Shown: positions 1 through 11,367 of the stretch, one piece after another
How positions within the stretch are numbered: position 1 is the first letter of the stretch
Layout: the number at the start of each line of letters is the position of its first letter
Source of the DNA: Pyrenula massariospora
Lineage: Eukaryota > Ascomycota > Eurotiomycetes > Pyrenulales > Pyrenulaceae
Direction of reading: 5' to 3'
Assembly (NCBI GenBank): GCA_021030905.1
Contig: JAGFMI010000015.1
Span: forward strand, 930,001 to 994,000
DNA: 64,000 nt
Made by a program: the position numbers and the translations under genes
The notes under the pieces: generated by a model
Told to the model about the DNA's origin: nothing
What the model saw: only the letters and a program-made list of their open reading frames with translations
Database searches by the model: none

Positions 1-1708
1 CATCGAGTCTGGGATTCGAGTCTGTTTATGAACGTTAACGAAGTAGCTTCCAATGGTCTCAACATCTGGGGCATTCGCAACTTGTGGTCAGAGCAACCGA
101 GCCCAGAGCCCTATTGGCTGTCGATTCCTATACACAAGAACGATTTGCCAGAAGAGGCAGACTTATCTCGTGAGCTCTTCAAAGCCTTTGACGTCTTGCA
201 TTTTGATGCAAGTGGCATGCGAGTGCCATACCTGCGAATTCCGGCGAAGATCAACATTATCCATCCAGATGAGGGCGGTCGTCAAGGTATGAATTTTGCG
301 TCTTTATGCTCGTTGATCTTTGAGTGCGTCTGACGAGTCACCTCATTTTATAGTTGTCTGTGAATTCCCTATTCCAGAACTATTTACCAGCGACCGAGAA
401 ATGCAGGAAGAGCCAGTTCAAGTACCACTCAAAGCCTGCTTTCAAACTTTGCTTTTGTCAACATCTTCCGCATCATCGCTCTTGCACCACAATGAGTCTC
501 TCGCTACGCGCCTCATTACTCTCGACCTCCTAAGATCCGCCTTGGAGTGTTGGGTCCGCTTTCTCGCACAGTTGTCTTCAGACAGTTCGTGGACAGGCGA
601 TAACAGAAAGACGACCAACTCAGATATTTTCACCCATGATAACAATATGCTGCAACTCAAAGCATTCTCATCAACTATTGAAGATCTTTCGCAAGCAGTA
701 CATTATACGATCGACTCAATTACGCTAGGTCTGGGTAGCAAGTATCAGAGCCAGGATCACGAATCTCCTCAATTTCGACTACAGGAGATCAAACTCGAAG
801 TACAAGCAAAACTCAATACCTTGCAAGCCCTCTCCTCAGAGCTTGTTAGCCGTGAAGAGCGTATCTCGGAGACGATACGCTCCCTTGCCACCCAGTCCGA
901 GGCGAACAGTCTCCAAAGTGTCACTGCTCTCGCCGCCATCTTTCTTCCCCTGACTCTGGCTAGCAGCCTCCTCGGAATGGACCGACGCGCTCACTCCCTT
1001 GGGATGATATGGTATGACTTTGTCGGTTTGGCATTGCTTATGGGCGTTCCCCTCTTTATCGTGTTCTCTATCATCTCCACGGCTCAGAATGTTTCCACCA
1101 AGACTGGAAAGCAATCGATTAAGACCATGCTCTCTCTCACCGCCACTACATTCAAGATTCGCTTCGACCGCCGAAAGGCTGAAGCCGAGAACAGGAAACT
1201 CTTAGCAGGTGGTAAGATCACCGCCGACGAGGCACGCCGGAGGTCGAGAAAGGACATTGCCAAGCGCCTTGCATCACACGACCGCTTTCCTGGGAAGCAT
1301 ACGCTCAAACCATCCATCTCCGTCCTCCTCCACGCATTCAGCCTACTAGTCATCGCATCATTCCTGATTGGCATGTTTCATAGCCAGGATCTTGGCCTGC
1401 GCATGCTCGGCTTCGGTGCAGCGGCAACGGTAGGAGCCGTCATTTTAGCGTTTGCATTTTGGGCAGTGTTCTCGGGGTTGTCCAACGCGTTGTTTTTCGT
1501 GCTCAAATGTCTTCTTGTGTCTTCAGTCATGCTACTTCTACTGTTCAGCGAGTATTTCGGTTTTAGAAGCGCGGCGTTGCCAAAGGCTAGGGAACTAGCG
1601 AGTCAGGTGTGGAGAGTAGAGGCTCTTGGATTATTAGTGCTATTGGGCTTGGGTGAATCTGCTTGGACCGGAGAAGAAGCAGGCGTTGCCTCGTTACCGG
1701 CAGGGTAG
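1..1708 (+). CDS. CorA-like membrane protein (5' partial)
   Basis: The frame is open back to base 1, so the gene probably starts upstream, although an ATG lies at 28. Exons end at 286 and resume at 354; the 67-nt intron (GTATG...TATAG) joins two reading frames in correct phase. The soluble N-terminal part is followed by helical sequence and then a hydrophobic segment with LASSLLGM, at the place where CorA/Mg2+-channel-like proteins carry the first pore helix and the GMN signature. The N of GMN is replaced (GMD). A second hydrophobic stretch follows, then a basic loop and three more hydrophobic stretches at the C-terminus. Fungal genomes hold many such CorA-like proteins of unknown cargo. The family call rests on topology and the LLGM motif; magnesium transport itself is not shown. 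Confidence 0.7.
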
Positions 1709-2408
1709 GACCAAGAGCTCCCATCGCCTAGAGACAGTGAAGATCGTTCTAGAAGTAACATTATGTGGAAGCGCCTTTACATACGGAGAAGTGCCCGTGC
1801 CTATGGCTAATCTCTGGTTGTATCTCTGATACAACTGTAGTGTAATAACTCTAGCCCGCCTGACATAACACCATCCCCACTTCGCATTGGCAGAGTCATC
1901 TTCTGTGACTCACGCCTTTCGCAAAGGAGTGAGAGGAGGCATGGCATCAGATCTAGTGTTTCCTTCCGCAAAGTTACCGCTACTTGAACGGCGACCCACT
2001 CTCTTACCCTCGTATTGATCTCGCTCTAGATTGGCAATATGGAGGTTTGGGCACGATTTATAATGTCTACTTGAGCCATGAATATGGCCAAAGAGGTTGA
2101 AGTGTCCTTGTATTGTCGTACGCATCATACGCGGACGGCGTGGCGCTCGAAGCGCATTTGATTGGGGAGGTAAGAACAAAGAATGACTCCAACGCGGAGA
2201 CGACAGACCCCTGCACCCGGACCCTAGGAGAGTCTTGTATTGAGAGCGTCTTCTCTGTCTTCTAGTCTTACTCTCGACACCCATTTCGCCGCACCTGCTC
2301 GGTCAAGGTTGCAAAGCATCCTGTTCTGACAACTTGCCATCGACTCGGCAGCGGTCTCCTCATCCTCACTCCTCGCCATATCACCTCGAGGCTGTCAACG
2401 TAGCCATA
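1709..2408. other. Intergenic region
   Basis: I see no supportable gene. It holds the 3' flank of the CorA-like gene and the promoter side of the R3H-associated gene. An upstream in-frame TTG at 2334 is not a credible start. Confidence 0.6.
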
Positions 2409-3570
2409 ATGACGACACTACCCATCCATCCCAAACCCGCCTCAACCAGCGGTCCCCCGAGCCCGGGAAAGACAGCCAACATCGCCATCTGGACAGAGAA
2501 CGCAACCCATTCTCTCCCCCCAGAGCCAGTCTCTCCCCCTCCAGCCCGCGGCACCACCGTCTCGCTCTCCATCCCCCTCGACGACTCGCACAAGCGGCCC
2601 ACTGCCACCACTGAGGACGATGATGGAATCGCCACCATCGCGGCGCCAACCCACCGTCCCAAAACCCCACCCAGCCGCCGCGACAGCCTCAAGCGCCGCG
2701 AAGCGCTCCTCAAGGGCAAAGAGGGCAGCCGCCAGCGACGGCGGTGGGAGAACGGTCAGCCCCCTCTCTACCCACCTGCTCATCTGTATCTAAACCAAGC
2801 CTAACTGACTGACTGACTGACTGATACAACAGACCGCCTCCTAAACAACCCTCACGCGGTGCCCCCGCTGCCGAGCGACTGGGAAGTGCACCCCACCTAC
2901 CCGCGCCACGCCACCGTGCCGTACTACCTCGCGCCGCTGTGGGACGAGGGCGCGTACCATCGGCAGAGGGAGCGGGAGCATGCGAAGCGCGGTAAAACTG
3001 CTGATGGGGGTGATGCGGCAGCGGCGGGGGTGCCGAGAGAGGTGCGGGAGAAGCTGAAGCGGGCGCGGGCGGCGAAGGGGATGCTGCAGGGGCTTGAGGA
3101 GGAGGTGCGGGGGTTTCTGAGGCAGTGGGGGGAGAGCGAGGAGGAGAGGAGGAGGGTGGGGCTGGGGGATGTGGAGAGCGAGGGGAGCGATGAGGATGAG
3201 GATGAGGTGGTTTTTGTGGGGAGGAATGGGGTGATGCGGGATGAGTGGCGGGAGCGGTGGAGGGGGCAGGGGAAGGGGGAGGTGGGGAGGGAGAGGATGG
3301 TTTTTGAGGGGATGGAGGGGGATAGGGGGGCGGCGTTTGGGTGAGTCTCATGTCGCGTTGCTTTGATGTGCTTTGAACTGACTGTTATGCTGTAGGAGAT
3401 GGCTGGTGCACAATATTGCTACGTATTACGGACTGCGGACTTGGTCGGTTACAGTTGGCGATCCCGCCAGGAGAGAGGCATACGTGGGTATCCAGGAGAG
3501 GAGCCGTGGCTCATCAGCGGACAAGGGGAGTTCTATGGGCTTGCCGAGACCGCTGTGGTGTATGGTCTGA
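2409..3570 (+). CDS. R3H-associated N-terminal domain protein
   Basis: Three exons, 2409-2754, 2833-3340 and 3396-3570, give 342 residues. The N-terminus is Pro/Ser/Thr-rich. It is followed by the conserved block RRDSLKRREALLKGKEGSRQ that crosses the first junction into ENDRLLNNPHAVPPLPSDWE and a VPYYLAPLWD segment, which I recognise from the fungal R3H-associated family. The last exon has RWLVHNIATYYGL, containing the R-x3-H core of an R3H single-strand nucleic acid binding domain, so a nucleic-acid role is likely. The middle is strongly acidic and Glu/Gly-rich. The first ATG in frame (2409) was taken as start; an upstream non-coding exon is possible. The first intron has the unusual donor GTCAGC and a TGAC tandem repeat at its branch region. 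Confidence 0.8.
2804..2824 (+). repeat. TGAC tandem repeat in intron 1 of the R3H gene
   Basis: A CTAAC is followed by several ACTG/TGAC units directly before the acceptor of the 2755-2832 intron. Each unit contains CTGAC, a usable fungal branch-site sequence. Confidence 0.7.
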
Positions 3571-4069
3571 ACAGCCAGTAACAATTGGGTGTTTGGGTAT
3601 TTGGTCGCACATCATGACAAAGCCTTTTAGGTGATTCTACAGAATACGAGAGTAAGGGGTACGAAGTTGACCTCATGACACAGCTCATCTTGTCAGTAAT
3701 GCCTTGGGATGGGTATCTCACTGCAATGCTAGAGAAACACTCTTGTTCATCCCAATGTGCTCTAGCGTGCACCATATGCGACCCCCGGCTCCTTCGGGAA
3801 GGCTACCTGTTGCGTCTTAATGGCCAGGCAACCGTCTCAGACTGCGGCTGTACATTTCTCTTCAAGGGCTCTCTAAAAGGTGTCACTGAACATGAGTTAC
3901 CTCCACGGCCGCCCCACCATTCATTCTAGGTGTACCATACTTCTAACACCCGCCCTACTATCTTAGTCTGCGATTACACTGTACCGAACTTACCCTGTGG
4001 AACTGGTCTCAACTCGGATCGCACACAACACTCATTACAGCAGTCGATTATAAACTGACTCAGGCCACC
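3571..4069. other. Intergenic region
   Basis: Holds the 3' flank of the R3H gene and the promoter of the 2EXR gene. A short open frame near 3675 shows no recognisable protein features. Confidence 0.6.
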
Positions 4070-4780
4070 ATGTCTTCCCCACCCCAAGCTTTCCACCCCT
4101 TCGTCCGCCTCCCCGCTGAGCTCCGCGGGCTGATCTGGCGCCACGCCATCTTCTCCTGCCGGAGTCGTCTCATCGAATTCCGCACCGACTGCCACTTTTC
4201 CAACGTCGGTTACATAGCCAATGCTCTCGGAAACCAGGTCAGCGACATTGCGTGGGAGTGTCGGACCGCCAATCCGGCGCTTTTGAGCGCCTGCCGTGAG
4301 TCGAGGGGTGAGGGTGTGAAATTTTGGAGGATGCGCTTCGAGCTTGGAGCGGGGAGGTGTGTGTACATCGACCCCGAGCTCGACGTGGTGTATGGGAATC
4401 TGAAGTGGGGCGAGCTGTTTCGGATCTTCGTGGAGGATCTGATGGCGTCTGATGTTGGCGGGGTCGGGCCGCGGAACGTGGCGCTGGCGAGGTCGGACGA
4501 GCCGTATCTGGAGGCGCTGGAGAAGCTCCGTCCGAGGAGGGTGATTTTGGTTGTTGAGTCGGGCGTGGAGGGTTATTTGGCGGAGTGGGACGGGGAGGCA
4601 CGGTTTGTTGCGTTGGGGCGGGATTCAGGATGGGGATGGCGTGGGCAATGCGAACGTCTTGATGCGGCGTTGAAAGAGTCTGGATTGGAAGCGTATGTGG
4701 TTCGGCAGGTTGCGGGAATCAGGAGGGGAAAGGATGGTGGAAAGGTTGCGGAGGATGCTTCCATAGGTCTTGGGAGGTAG
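4070..4780 (+). CDS. 2EXR domain-containing protein
   Basis: Single exon, 236 residues, starting at an ATG in a good context (CCACCATG). Residues 5-25 read FHPFVRLPAELRGLIWRHAI, the hallmark opening of the fungal 2EXR family, whose members resemble F-box-like segments: F-x-x-F-x-x-L-P-x-E-L-R-x-x-I-W. A central VYIDPELDVVYGNL stretch matches the second conserved part of this family. Function of the family is not known. The gene is GC-rich compared with its flanks. No signal peptide or membrane segment is seen. Confidence 0.85.
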   Translation: MSSPPQAFHPFVRLPAELRGLIWRHAIFSCRSRLIEFRTDCHFSNVGYIANALGNQVSDIAWECRTANPALLSACRESRGEGVKFWRMRFELGAGRCVYIDPELDVVYGNLKWGELFRIFVEDLMASDVGGVGPRNVALARSDEPYLEALEKLRPRRVILVVESGVEGYLAEWDGEARFVALGRDSGWGWRGQCERLDAALKESGLEAYVVRQVAGIRRGKDGGKVAEDASIGLGR

Positions 4781-6068
4781 AGTGACAGCCTTTGGTCAAC
4801 CTTGACAGTACCATTTGATGCCAGCGCATTTCGTTTGAACCATTGAAGGAATTGTGGCAAGAATGAAATACCAGCGCGTTGACATCGTACCATCTTCAGC
4901 ATACACAGCCGAGAGAGCAATGCCAGCGGGTGGTTACCACAATCCGCGATGGTGGCTATCTTGACTCAGAAATCCTCTGCTCCATAAGACTCGGTTCGCG
5001 GCCATGAACGTAGACGTTTAAGAGAAACGTCACCAGGCGTTGTCTCAGAGTGTTGTTGGTCTACTTCAATCAGCAAATAATTTTACCTCCGCCATTATGA
5101 CTCCTTCTTCACTCGCAATCATCGTCTTGCTCAATATCAGCCTCTAGGTTCTGCCAAAACGGTTTCAAGGCCGGCAAGCTGCGTCTTGCCACTTTTCACC
5201 ATGGCCAGGCTCGGGAAGCCACTCTGGAATATCGGGGATCATCCTCTAGCATCGGAACAGCTCAATATCAGACCCAAAAGCTGACCTCGACAGATCAAAG
5301 ATGGCAAGTAGCTGCGAAGCCCCGGACGGGTCGTTGAGTCATGTAGCTGCGGGAACGTTTTGGTCTCTTGACGCGCAGAGCTGCTGAAACGCCGTTTTCA
5401 GAGACCTTTCTGCTTTGTACAGTGTCCAATGGATCCTGCTGAGCCATTTGTTGGAGGAAAGGCTTTGCTGGGGATTCGCTGTCGGCAAAACTCCGTCACT
5501 TCAAGTTGCAACGCGAGGCGGTTTCTTGGCGCTGCTGCGGTCGAGGCTTTTAAGTTATCGATAAAGCGCCTTCCTCGGCCTCCTTCCAGACCGTCGATTC
5601 TCTCAGCCTCGAGCGCCTCTCTCTTCGTTAGGTATCTACCTACCTGCCTTAGGTACGACATAATGTTGAGATAGTATCTCGACGCTCATGATCCCGCACT
5701 AGCATACTCCCATACTATCGTGGGTCTAGCATGCAGGTAGTTCTGGAAGATCGACCGGCTACGGTAAGACGCATTGACTTGGAAAGAACCTCCTCGCCAA
5801 ATTGACTGCGCGCCTATCTGACGACCCTGAGAGCGGCTTTCCCCCGGCGAGATCCTTGTAATGCATGATCCACTGTTGTTGTTGTTTTACAAGGGTGGTG
5901 TAGATTTGGCAAATGCAGCCTAGGACAACACATCATCCCTGACGGACCTTCTCCTTACCTGCTCTTGGTCAAGTGTCAACGGCAATAGATCTGATAGCCA
6001 TTCGCGAAGCGCGACTTCTGTCCGCTCACTGATGGCGGATCCTTCCCTTCTCTTCCTCTTTGAAGACC
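4781..6068. other. Intergenic region, 1.3 kb
   Basis: No gene is supportable. Near 5631-5655 there is a run of TACCTACC and CCTTAGGTAC elements that also occurs near 18230-18262. The rest looks like ordinary intergenic sequence. Confidence 0.55.
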
Positions 6069-7662
6069 ATGAAATTTGTAGGCATGCTATTAACAATATT
6101 AACATCGCCAGCGTCAGGAGACTATACTTATTGGGTCGATGACTCCTGCAAACATTATCGAAACGACGCATTTTCAAAAGGTCTTTTTGGAGCTAAGGAC
6201 ATGGCGAGGTCAGGGTTGAGAAGATTGTATAACAATTCAGACCACTACATTGACACAGTGTTTCAAAGAATATTCAAAACTACCAGAGCTCGAAACTCGG
6301 AGAACGCTACCGGCAAGGTCACAGGTGCAAGGTCCTTTCTTACAAGGCTTTGAACCTATACTGATATAGTCTGTGAGCCAGAAGTTCTTCAAGCAATTTC
6401 GAATATGTCTATAACCGACGCGCGGGACAATGCGAACTATCGCTATTATTGCGACAACGATCCTCAAGAAGAAGATGGTTCTTCTCGGTGGACGCTTCGT
6501 CCAGACCCGCCCATCGAAGAACGCTCAAAGGGGTACATACCACAGAAAAACCGACAGAGGTTGCCCTCAATAGAACCCCCTCTTCTTCCTTATCAAGAAT
6601 GGGAAGATGTTGCAAATGGTGGTGCGGAAATGAAAGTTGAATTCCTTGTCGAGTTAAATACTGATCTTCTGGCTTTTCCTTATAGTGATAATGGGTGACA
6701 CCATGGGATGTCAAAGTCCTCGCCTTTTAGCAGTGACTTATCCATTAACCAAGTGGCACCATACTCCGGATCCATTGCCTGGCAGAGAAAATAGAGCTAC
6801 AGCTACGGTTTGTGTACCGAACCACCCACTTTGGGGATATTTTTGGACAAGAACAATGCTGAAAAAGGCTCATCCCCGTAGATCTGCAATTATCAACTAG
6901 ACGGTTATATTCATTCTTTCGACAACTTTCCCCGGGACGCGGATTTAAGCGTGCAATTTAGTCATACTTCTTCAACAATACACAGTATCAATACGATGAC
7001 TGCTATCACAGTACTCCACGAGGTTCGTCATTCATCCTTGCTAAGCTAAGCTTCATTGGAATGCTCATGACCTTCCTCTTCTAGTTCTGCCATTTCCCTC
7101 CTTGGAGACGTGAGATCCCCATCCTCTCCCTCCGCATTCTACATTTTGCTAACCACTCAACTTTCTCTATCCAGACGATGACCAGCTATCTCCAAGAATT
7201 CCCGGCGATAGAGCCTACGGTTGGGAGGACGTCCAAGCTATTCCTACCCCAAGAGACTCTCTCAATAACTGTGACAACTATGTGTACGGGCTCTCCACAG
7301 TGCGTCGAGTTTTCTTGATTAGTTCTGATATGTCCTTGTAGGTACTTTGCTGTCCTTGCGAAACTTGCCGATCGCCAGTTCCGATTATCGAATGTAGAAA
7401 TATTGGCGGGTGTGGGAAGCATGATGTACGTTTCTAATTTTTAATACTCTGAAGGGAAGTACGCGCCGTCATATACAGCTATGAAAGAGAAATTTTGCAC
7501 ACGGATGAAGGGGTGAGATTAGATAATGTTATCCGCGCGTGCTTGGACGTCAAGAAGGACCCGTGTGGGTCAGATGGTCTGGTGGGTAAAATGATGTCTT
7601 TAGGACATATAATTTCCTCTCCGGAAATCAAAGCCGGAGTCAATAGAATCCGAGAACCTTAA
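6069..7662 (+). CDS. Secreted Asp-zincin-like metallopeptidase, copy 1
   Basis: Eight exons join in phase: 6069-6324, 6370-6621, 6686-6807, 6882-7022, 7085-7109, 7175-7283, 7342-7425, 7479-7662, giving 390 residues. The protein begins with a signal peptide (MKFVGMLLTILTSPASG). A Cys-containing RYYCDNDP block follows, then an ICNYQL segment, and TVLHEFCH provides the zinc-binding HExxH. GDRAYGWEDVQ after it fits the D-x-x-Y-G element that carries the third ligand in lysine-specific/M35-type peptidases, and NNCDNYVYFA matches the family's NADxxxYFA block. The HExxH is assembled from two exons, and the second of these is only 25 nt. The gene ends 9 bp from the end of the convergent GH95 gene. 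A paralogue lies at 12833-14132. Activity is inferred, not shown. Confidence 0.75.
7085..7109 (+). other. 25-nt microexon of metallopeptidase copy 1
   Basis: The exon encodes FCHFPPWR plus one base and is bounded by CTAG acceptor and GTGAGA donor. It supplies the second half of the HExxH motif. The paralogue has a microexon of identical length and phase at 13786-13810, which supports the model. Confidence 0.75.
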
Positions 7663-7671
7663 AATTCAAAG

Positions 7672-10198
7672 TCAAGCGATCAACACAGTTCCCTCCCTAT
7701 CCACTACCCTCCTCACCACCCCCGGCTTAACCACCCACTCCGCATCCGTCGCCTTCCCATCCCCATCCCACCCAAAATCCAACACCCCGCCGCCTCTTAC
7801 CCTCACCCCTCTCACCTTGCCTCCACCCCACGCCGCCGGAATCGCCGGCCCAACCACCACATCCCCCACCCCGCGCACATCCCTTACCAGCATCTCCACC
7901 ACCGCCCCATTAACCCCAAAATTCGCGTCGATCTGGAACGGCTCGTTCCGCCCGCTGTACATGCTCAGCCCGTTGTCCGCAATGTTCTCGGCGAGCGCGA
8001 AGCGCAGCTCGTAGTAGGCCTGAGACGAAGAGTTGAGGCGCGCCCAGCAGGCGGAGCGCCAGAGCTTCTCCCAGCCGGCGTTGGCGTCCGGGCCGGCGCC
8101 CGGGCCGCGGGAGAGGAGGGTGGTGTGGACGGCGGAGGAGATGGAGGAGGGGTCGGGGTAGGTGGGGTGGGAGGTGTTTGTGGTTGTGGTGTTTGTGGAG
8201 GCCGGGGCGGGGAGGGGGTTGATGAGGCTGTATCCCGGGTACCAGCCGTAGAGGTTGGAGAGGTGGCGGTGGGTGTCGTTTTGGACGTCGAGGTCGAGCT
8301 TCCATTCTTGAATTTGGTTCCAGGAGCCGATGTGGATGCCCCGATCTAGGGCATTTAGGGTGCTGGAGACATTGACGAGGAAGGTGGGATCTTCGGATGC
8401 GGGAGCGGAGGAGAGGATGTTTGCGAAGAGTTCCGAGAGGAGCTGCTGGTAGTGCGTGCAGCCAAAGGTTGTGGGACCGTGTTCGGGGCTGTTGCAAGGA
8501 TTTACGACGAGAGTTCCGTCGTTAGTGTGCGTGTCTAGCTGGAGCTGTGATAGCCAGAATGCGGCGTGGCCGCGGAGCATAGGGTAGCCGGTTGATGTAT
8601 ACCAAGTGGTATTGCTGGAGTAGTCGTAGTGGTCGAAGACGTGTGTCATCATCCATGCGGCACTGGCTGGGTAATTGGCCCATTGTGCGTCATTCTTCAT
8701 TGCTGTATGGCCGAATATGTTCATCTCATCGTGGACGACCCAGGCACCAGAGTCAACTGGTGCACCGTAGAGAAGCTGGGCTGTGAGCTCGCCACGAGGG
8801 ACCCATGTCTGGGCCATGTAATTCCAGAGCGGATCCTGGAGATCACCGAGACCTGTGGCGTCGACAGCCCAATGGTTCATCTGCAGGTTAATGTTCGCGT
8901 GGTAGTCACCGCTCCAGGCGTTATAGAGGCCGTACGCCCAGCGACCCTGGAGATTAGGTGGTAAGGAACCCTCTCGTGAAGAACATCTAAAAGAGGTGTT
9001 AGAAAGAATGGCAGAATTAGCAGCCGCGGGCTTACATGAATAGATGTCGGGCATATGCTTGCATTAGGGTTTCAAGGTACGGATCGCCAGCTTCAGAGTT
9101 AATGTCATACTTGGCAAGGATCTCTGATAACTCAAGTCCCGCTGAGCCAGCCGTGTCGGGTAGCTCTAGCAAGAAGGCATTCGCAAGCAGCTGATAATCT
9201 CTCACGTGAGCTGAGTAAAGGTCGGATGGTGACTTCGAAGCTGCTGCGGACGTGCTGCCTTCAACATAGGCGGCGGGGTCTTCACCTCGGAAGGAGAATT
9301 GGTGAGCGGCGTCGCCGGCAGAAGCGTCATAATTAGTTCCACCACCTATAACAAGGGTAAAGGAGGTCGCCTTCGTGGAAGCTGGAATGACGAGAGAGCT
9401 GGATGAAGAATTTGTGGAATTACTGCATGACGCACTCATAGTAGCGTTGGATGATATCAGTCGAGCAATTAAGTCAACACGCATGCCGATATCAGCCTTT
9501 GTCTTTATCAGCGTCCACATCAATGAGCATAACAAAGTTCATACCTGTGTCTGGGACTGCAGACGGACATACTGATCGGCCTCGCTGCAGCTGGCACTCA
9601 CAAGTGATGCAGACTGCAATTGATTCTCAAGGCTGATAGACACTTCCGGTAGAGTGCTAGTTGACGAGACATCGTAGACGCAAACAGAATCTGGATATGA
9701 ACAATAGACTCTTGTAGTGACGGTACTAGAGTTTGACTTGAAGACCGATGATTGTGTACCGCTGTCGAAGTCCAGAGAACGGTTATACGCATCGTATGTA
9801 CCGAAACCGTTGAACGAAACACTCAAATTGCCAGCTACTGCATAGCTGCCATAGTTCAACGCGTCATCATAGAGCTCTGTTAAGTTGCCGGTCCCGTTCT
9901 GAAAGATCCATTGCCTGATCCCAGGGAGATATTCTGCCTTTGAAGCTGTGGGATTGCCTCCCTCGTATGAAGTATTTTCGAATGGACCTCCAGACCACAG
10001 GCTGTCAATGTTCAAGTTTACCTTCTCTGAACCTGGAGCACCAAACGGGATTGCGCCAAGTCGGCCATTTCCGACAGGGTAGCCTTGACGGATCAAGTCT
10101 GAATAGACAGCCGGAGAACTTGACCAAAATCCTTTCGCTGAAACAAGAACTACAGAAGAAGCCAAAGACAAGGTTGCCGAAAGAAGGAAAGACGGCAT
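7672..10198 (-). CDS. Glycoside hydrolase family 95 alpha-L-fucosidase
   Basis: Three exons on the minus strand, 10198-9545, 9496-9036 and 8986-7672, give 809 residues, the normal length for fungal GH95. A signal peptide (MPSFLLSATLSLASSVVLVS) indicates secretion. The order of motifs fits the family: PVGNGRLGA and LWSGGP near the N-terminus (the beta-sandwich domain), then across the second intron SREGSLPPNLQGRW, HANINLQMNHW with the catalytic Asn pair, NSPEHGPTTFG in the region of the general acid, and FQIDANFG with the base-assisting Asp. Introns are 48 and 49 nt. GH95 enzymes invert alpha-1,2-fucosyl linkages, for example on xyloglucan side chains. Many N-glycosylation sites are visible. 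It converges on metallopeptidase copy 1. Confidence 0.92.
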
Positions 10199-11367
10199 CT
10201 TGCTTTGAGGTCCAGCTCCTCATAAAGCCAGAGTTCGAGGGCCTCAACAAGATTCATGAGCAACAGAACATTCAGAAACTAGAGATTGAAAATGACAGAT
10301 GAACTACCATATGCCAGACCTCAATTAGGAAGGAAACCTTCATTTGCGGAGACCATGTACTAACGCAGGGAAGGCCATAGGAATTTCTCCGGACGGTCGG
10401 GATCAATTTGCCCGAAGAAAACGACATGGCACCCTGCACAGATCTGGCAAGGAAATGGGTTTATCTCATCGGTCAGAAATGCCCAAGAATGATCGAAATT
10501 CTTGATCACATCTCGACAAAACAGCGTCGGTAACTCCTGTGTGCAACGACCTGAAGAACGTCTCGATTCCCTGGTGCATTGGTTCTACCATGCATGAAAG
10601 CATTGATGGAAAAAGGGTACATCCTGTCTCTGTAAGACTGGAGCTCTTTGGCTCAGATCATTGAAGTTTCATATGATATCGGTAGAGCCTTAGTTACCCG
10701 GTAAAAGGTTTGGCTACTTTCTACATTGATGGGTAGATTGTGGAGGGCAATGAAAGTAGAGGAGAATTCACAGATGCTTGGCAGTGCGTGGAACGTGGAT
10801 TTGGACTTCTAAAAATCCGTGGCGTTAAGCGTCGTAAAAGTGAATATTACACTACTTTCCCTTTCCACCCAATTTTGTCTGTGAATGCCGCAACTTCTAA
10901 TCCAAAGTGTAGCGACGAGCAGCGAAACATAGCGTGGAAGAAAATTGAAAAATATCCTAATATTCTAGGGCAAGAGCCGCACACATTTATGCTGTCAAAA
11001 TTTTAAGCACTCAGAAAAATCTGAATCTTAAATTCTGCTACTGCATGACCGCTGCCTTGTTATTCGCAGGTTGAGAACATTCTTTTTACCAAAGGTACGT
11101 CTGAAGTAACTTAAGGTGCGTTATTTGCATTCAAGTTGTGGTCGACTTGCGCTCTGAGATTCGCATGGGAGAGAGTCTGTCACTGTTCTCAAGTATAGAA
11201 AATTTTCATTACTCTCTGTCTTTCTCGTTTCCTGCTGCTCGGCGAGGCTTTCAGCTTCACTTGCTTTCTTTGAAGCTTGAATGACGAGCGACATATCAGA
11301 GCGAAACGCTTCTATGTGAATCTGCTCATCTTCTCCATCATTCCAACGTTCGGCATCCTTTCTCACA
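10199..11367. other. Intergenic region, 1.2 kb
   Basis: Divergent promoter region between the GH95 gene (minus) and the GrpB-family gene (plus). Short open frames are present but none starts with a convincing ATG or resembles a protein family. Confidence 0.55.

Noticed and set aside
2710-3351. 213-codon Pro/Ser-rich frame on the minus strand
   Set aside because: It is antisense to the acidic, GC-rich exon 2 of the R3H-associated gene; composition mirrors that exon and no family is recognised.
8125-8497. Gly/Val-rich plus frame and Pro/Arg-rich minus frame
   Set aside because: Both are alternative readings of the GH95 third exon.
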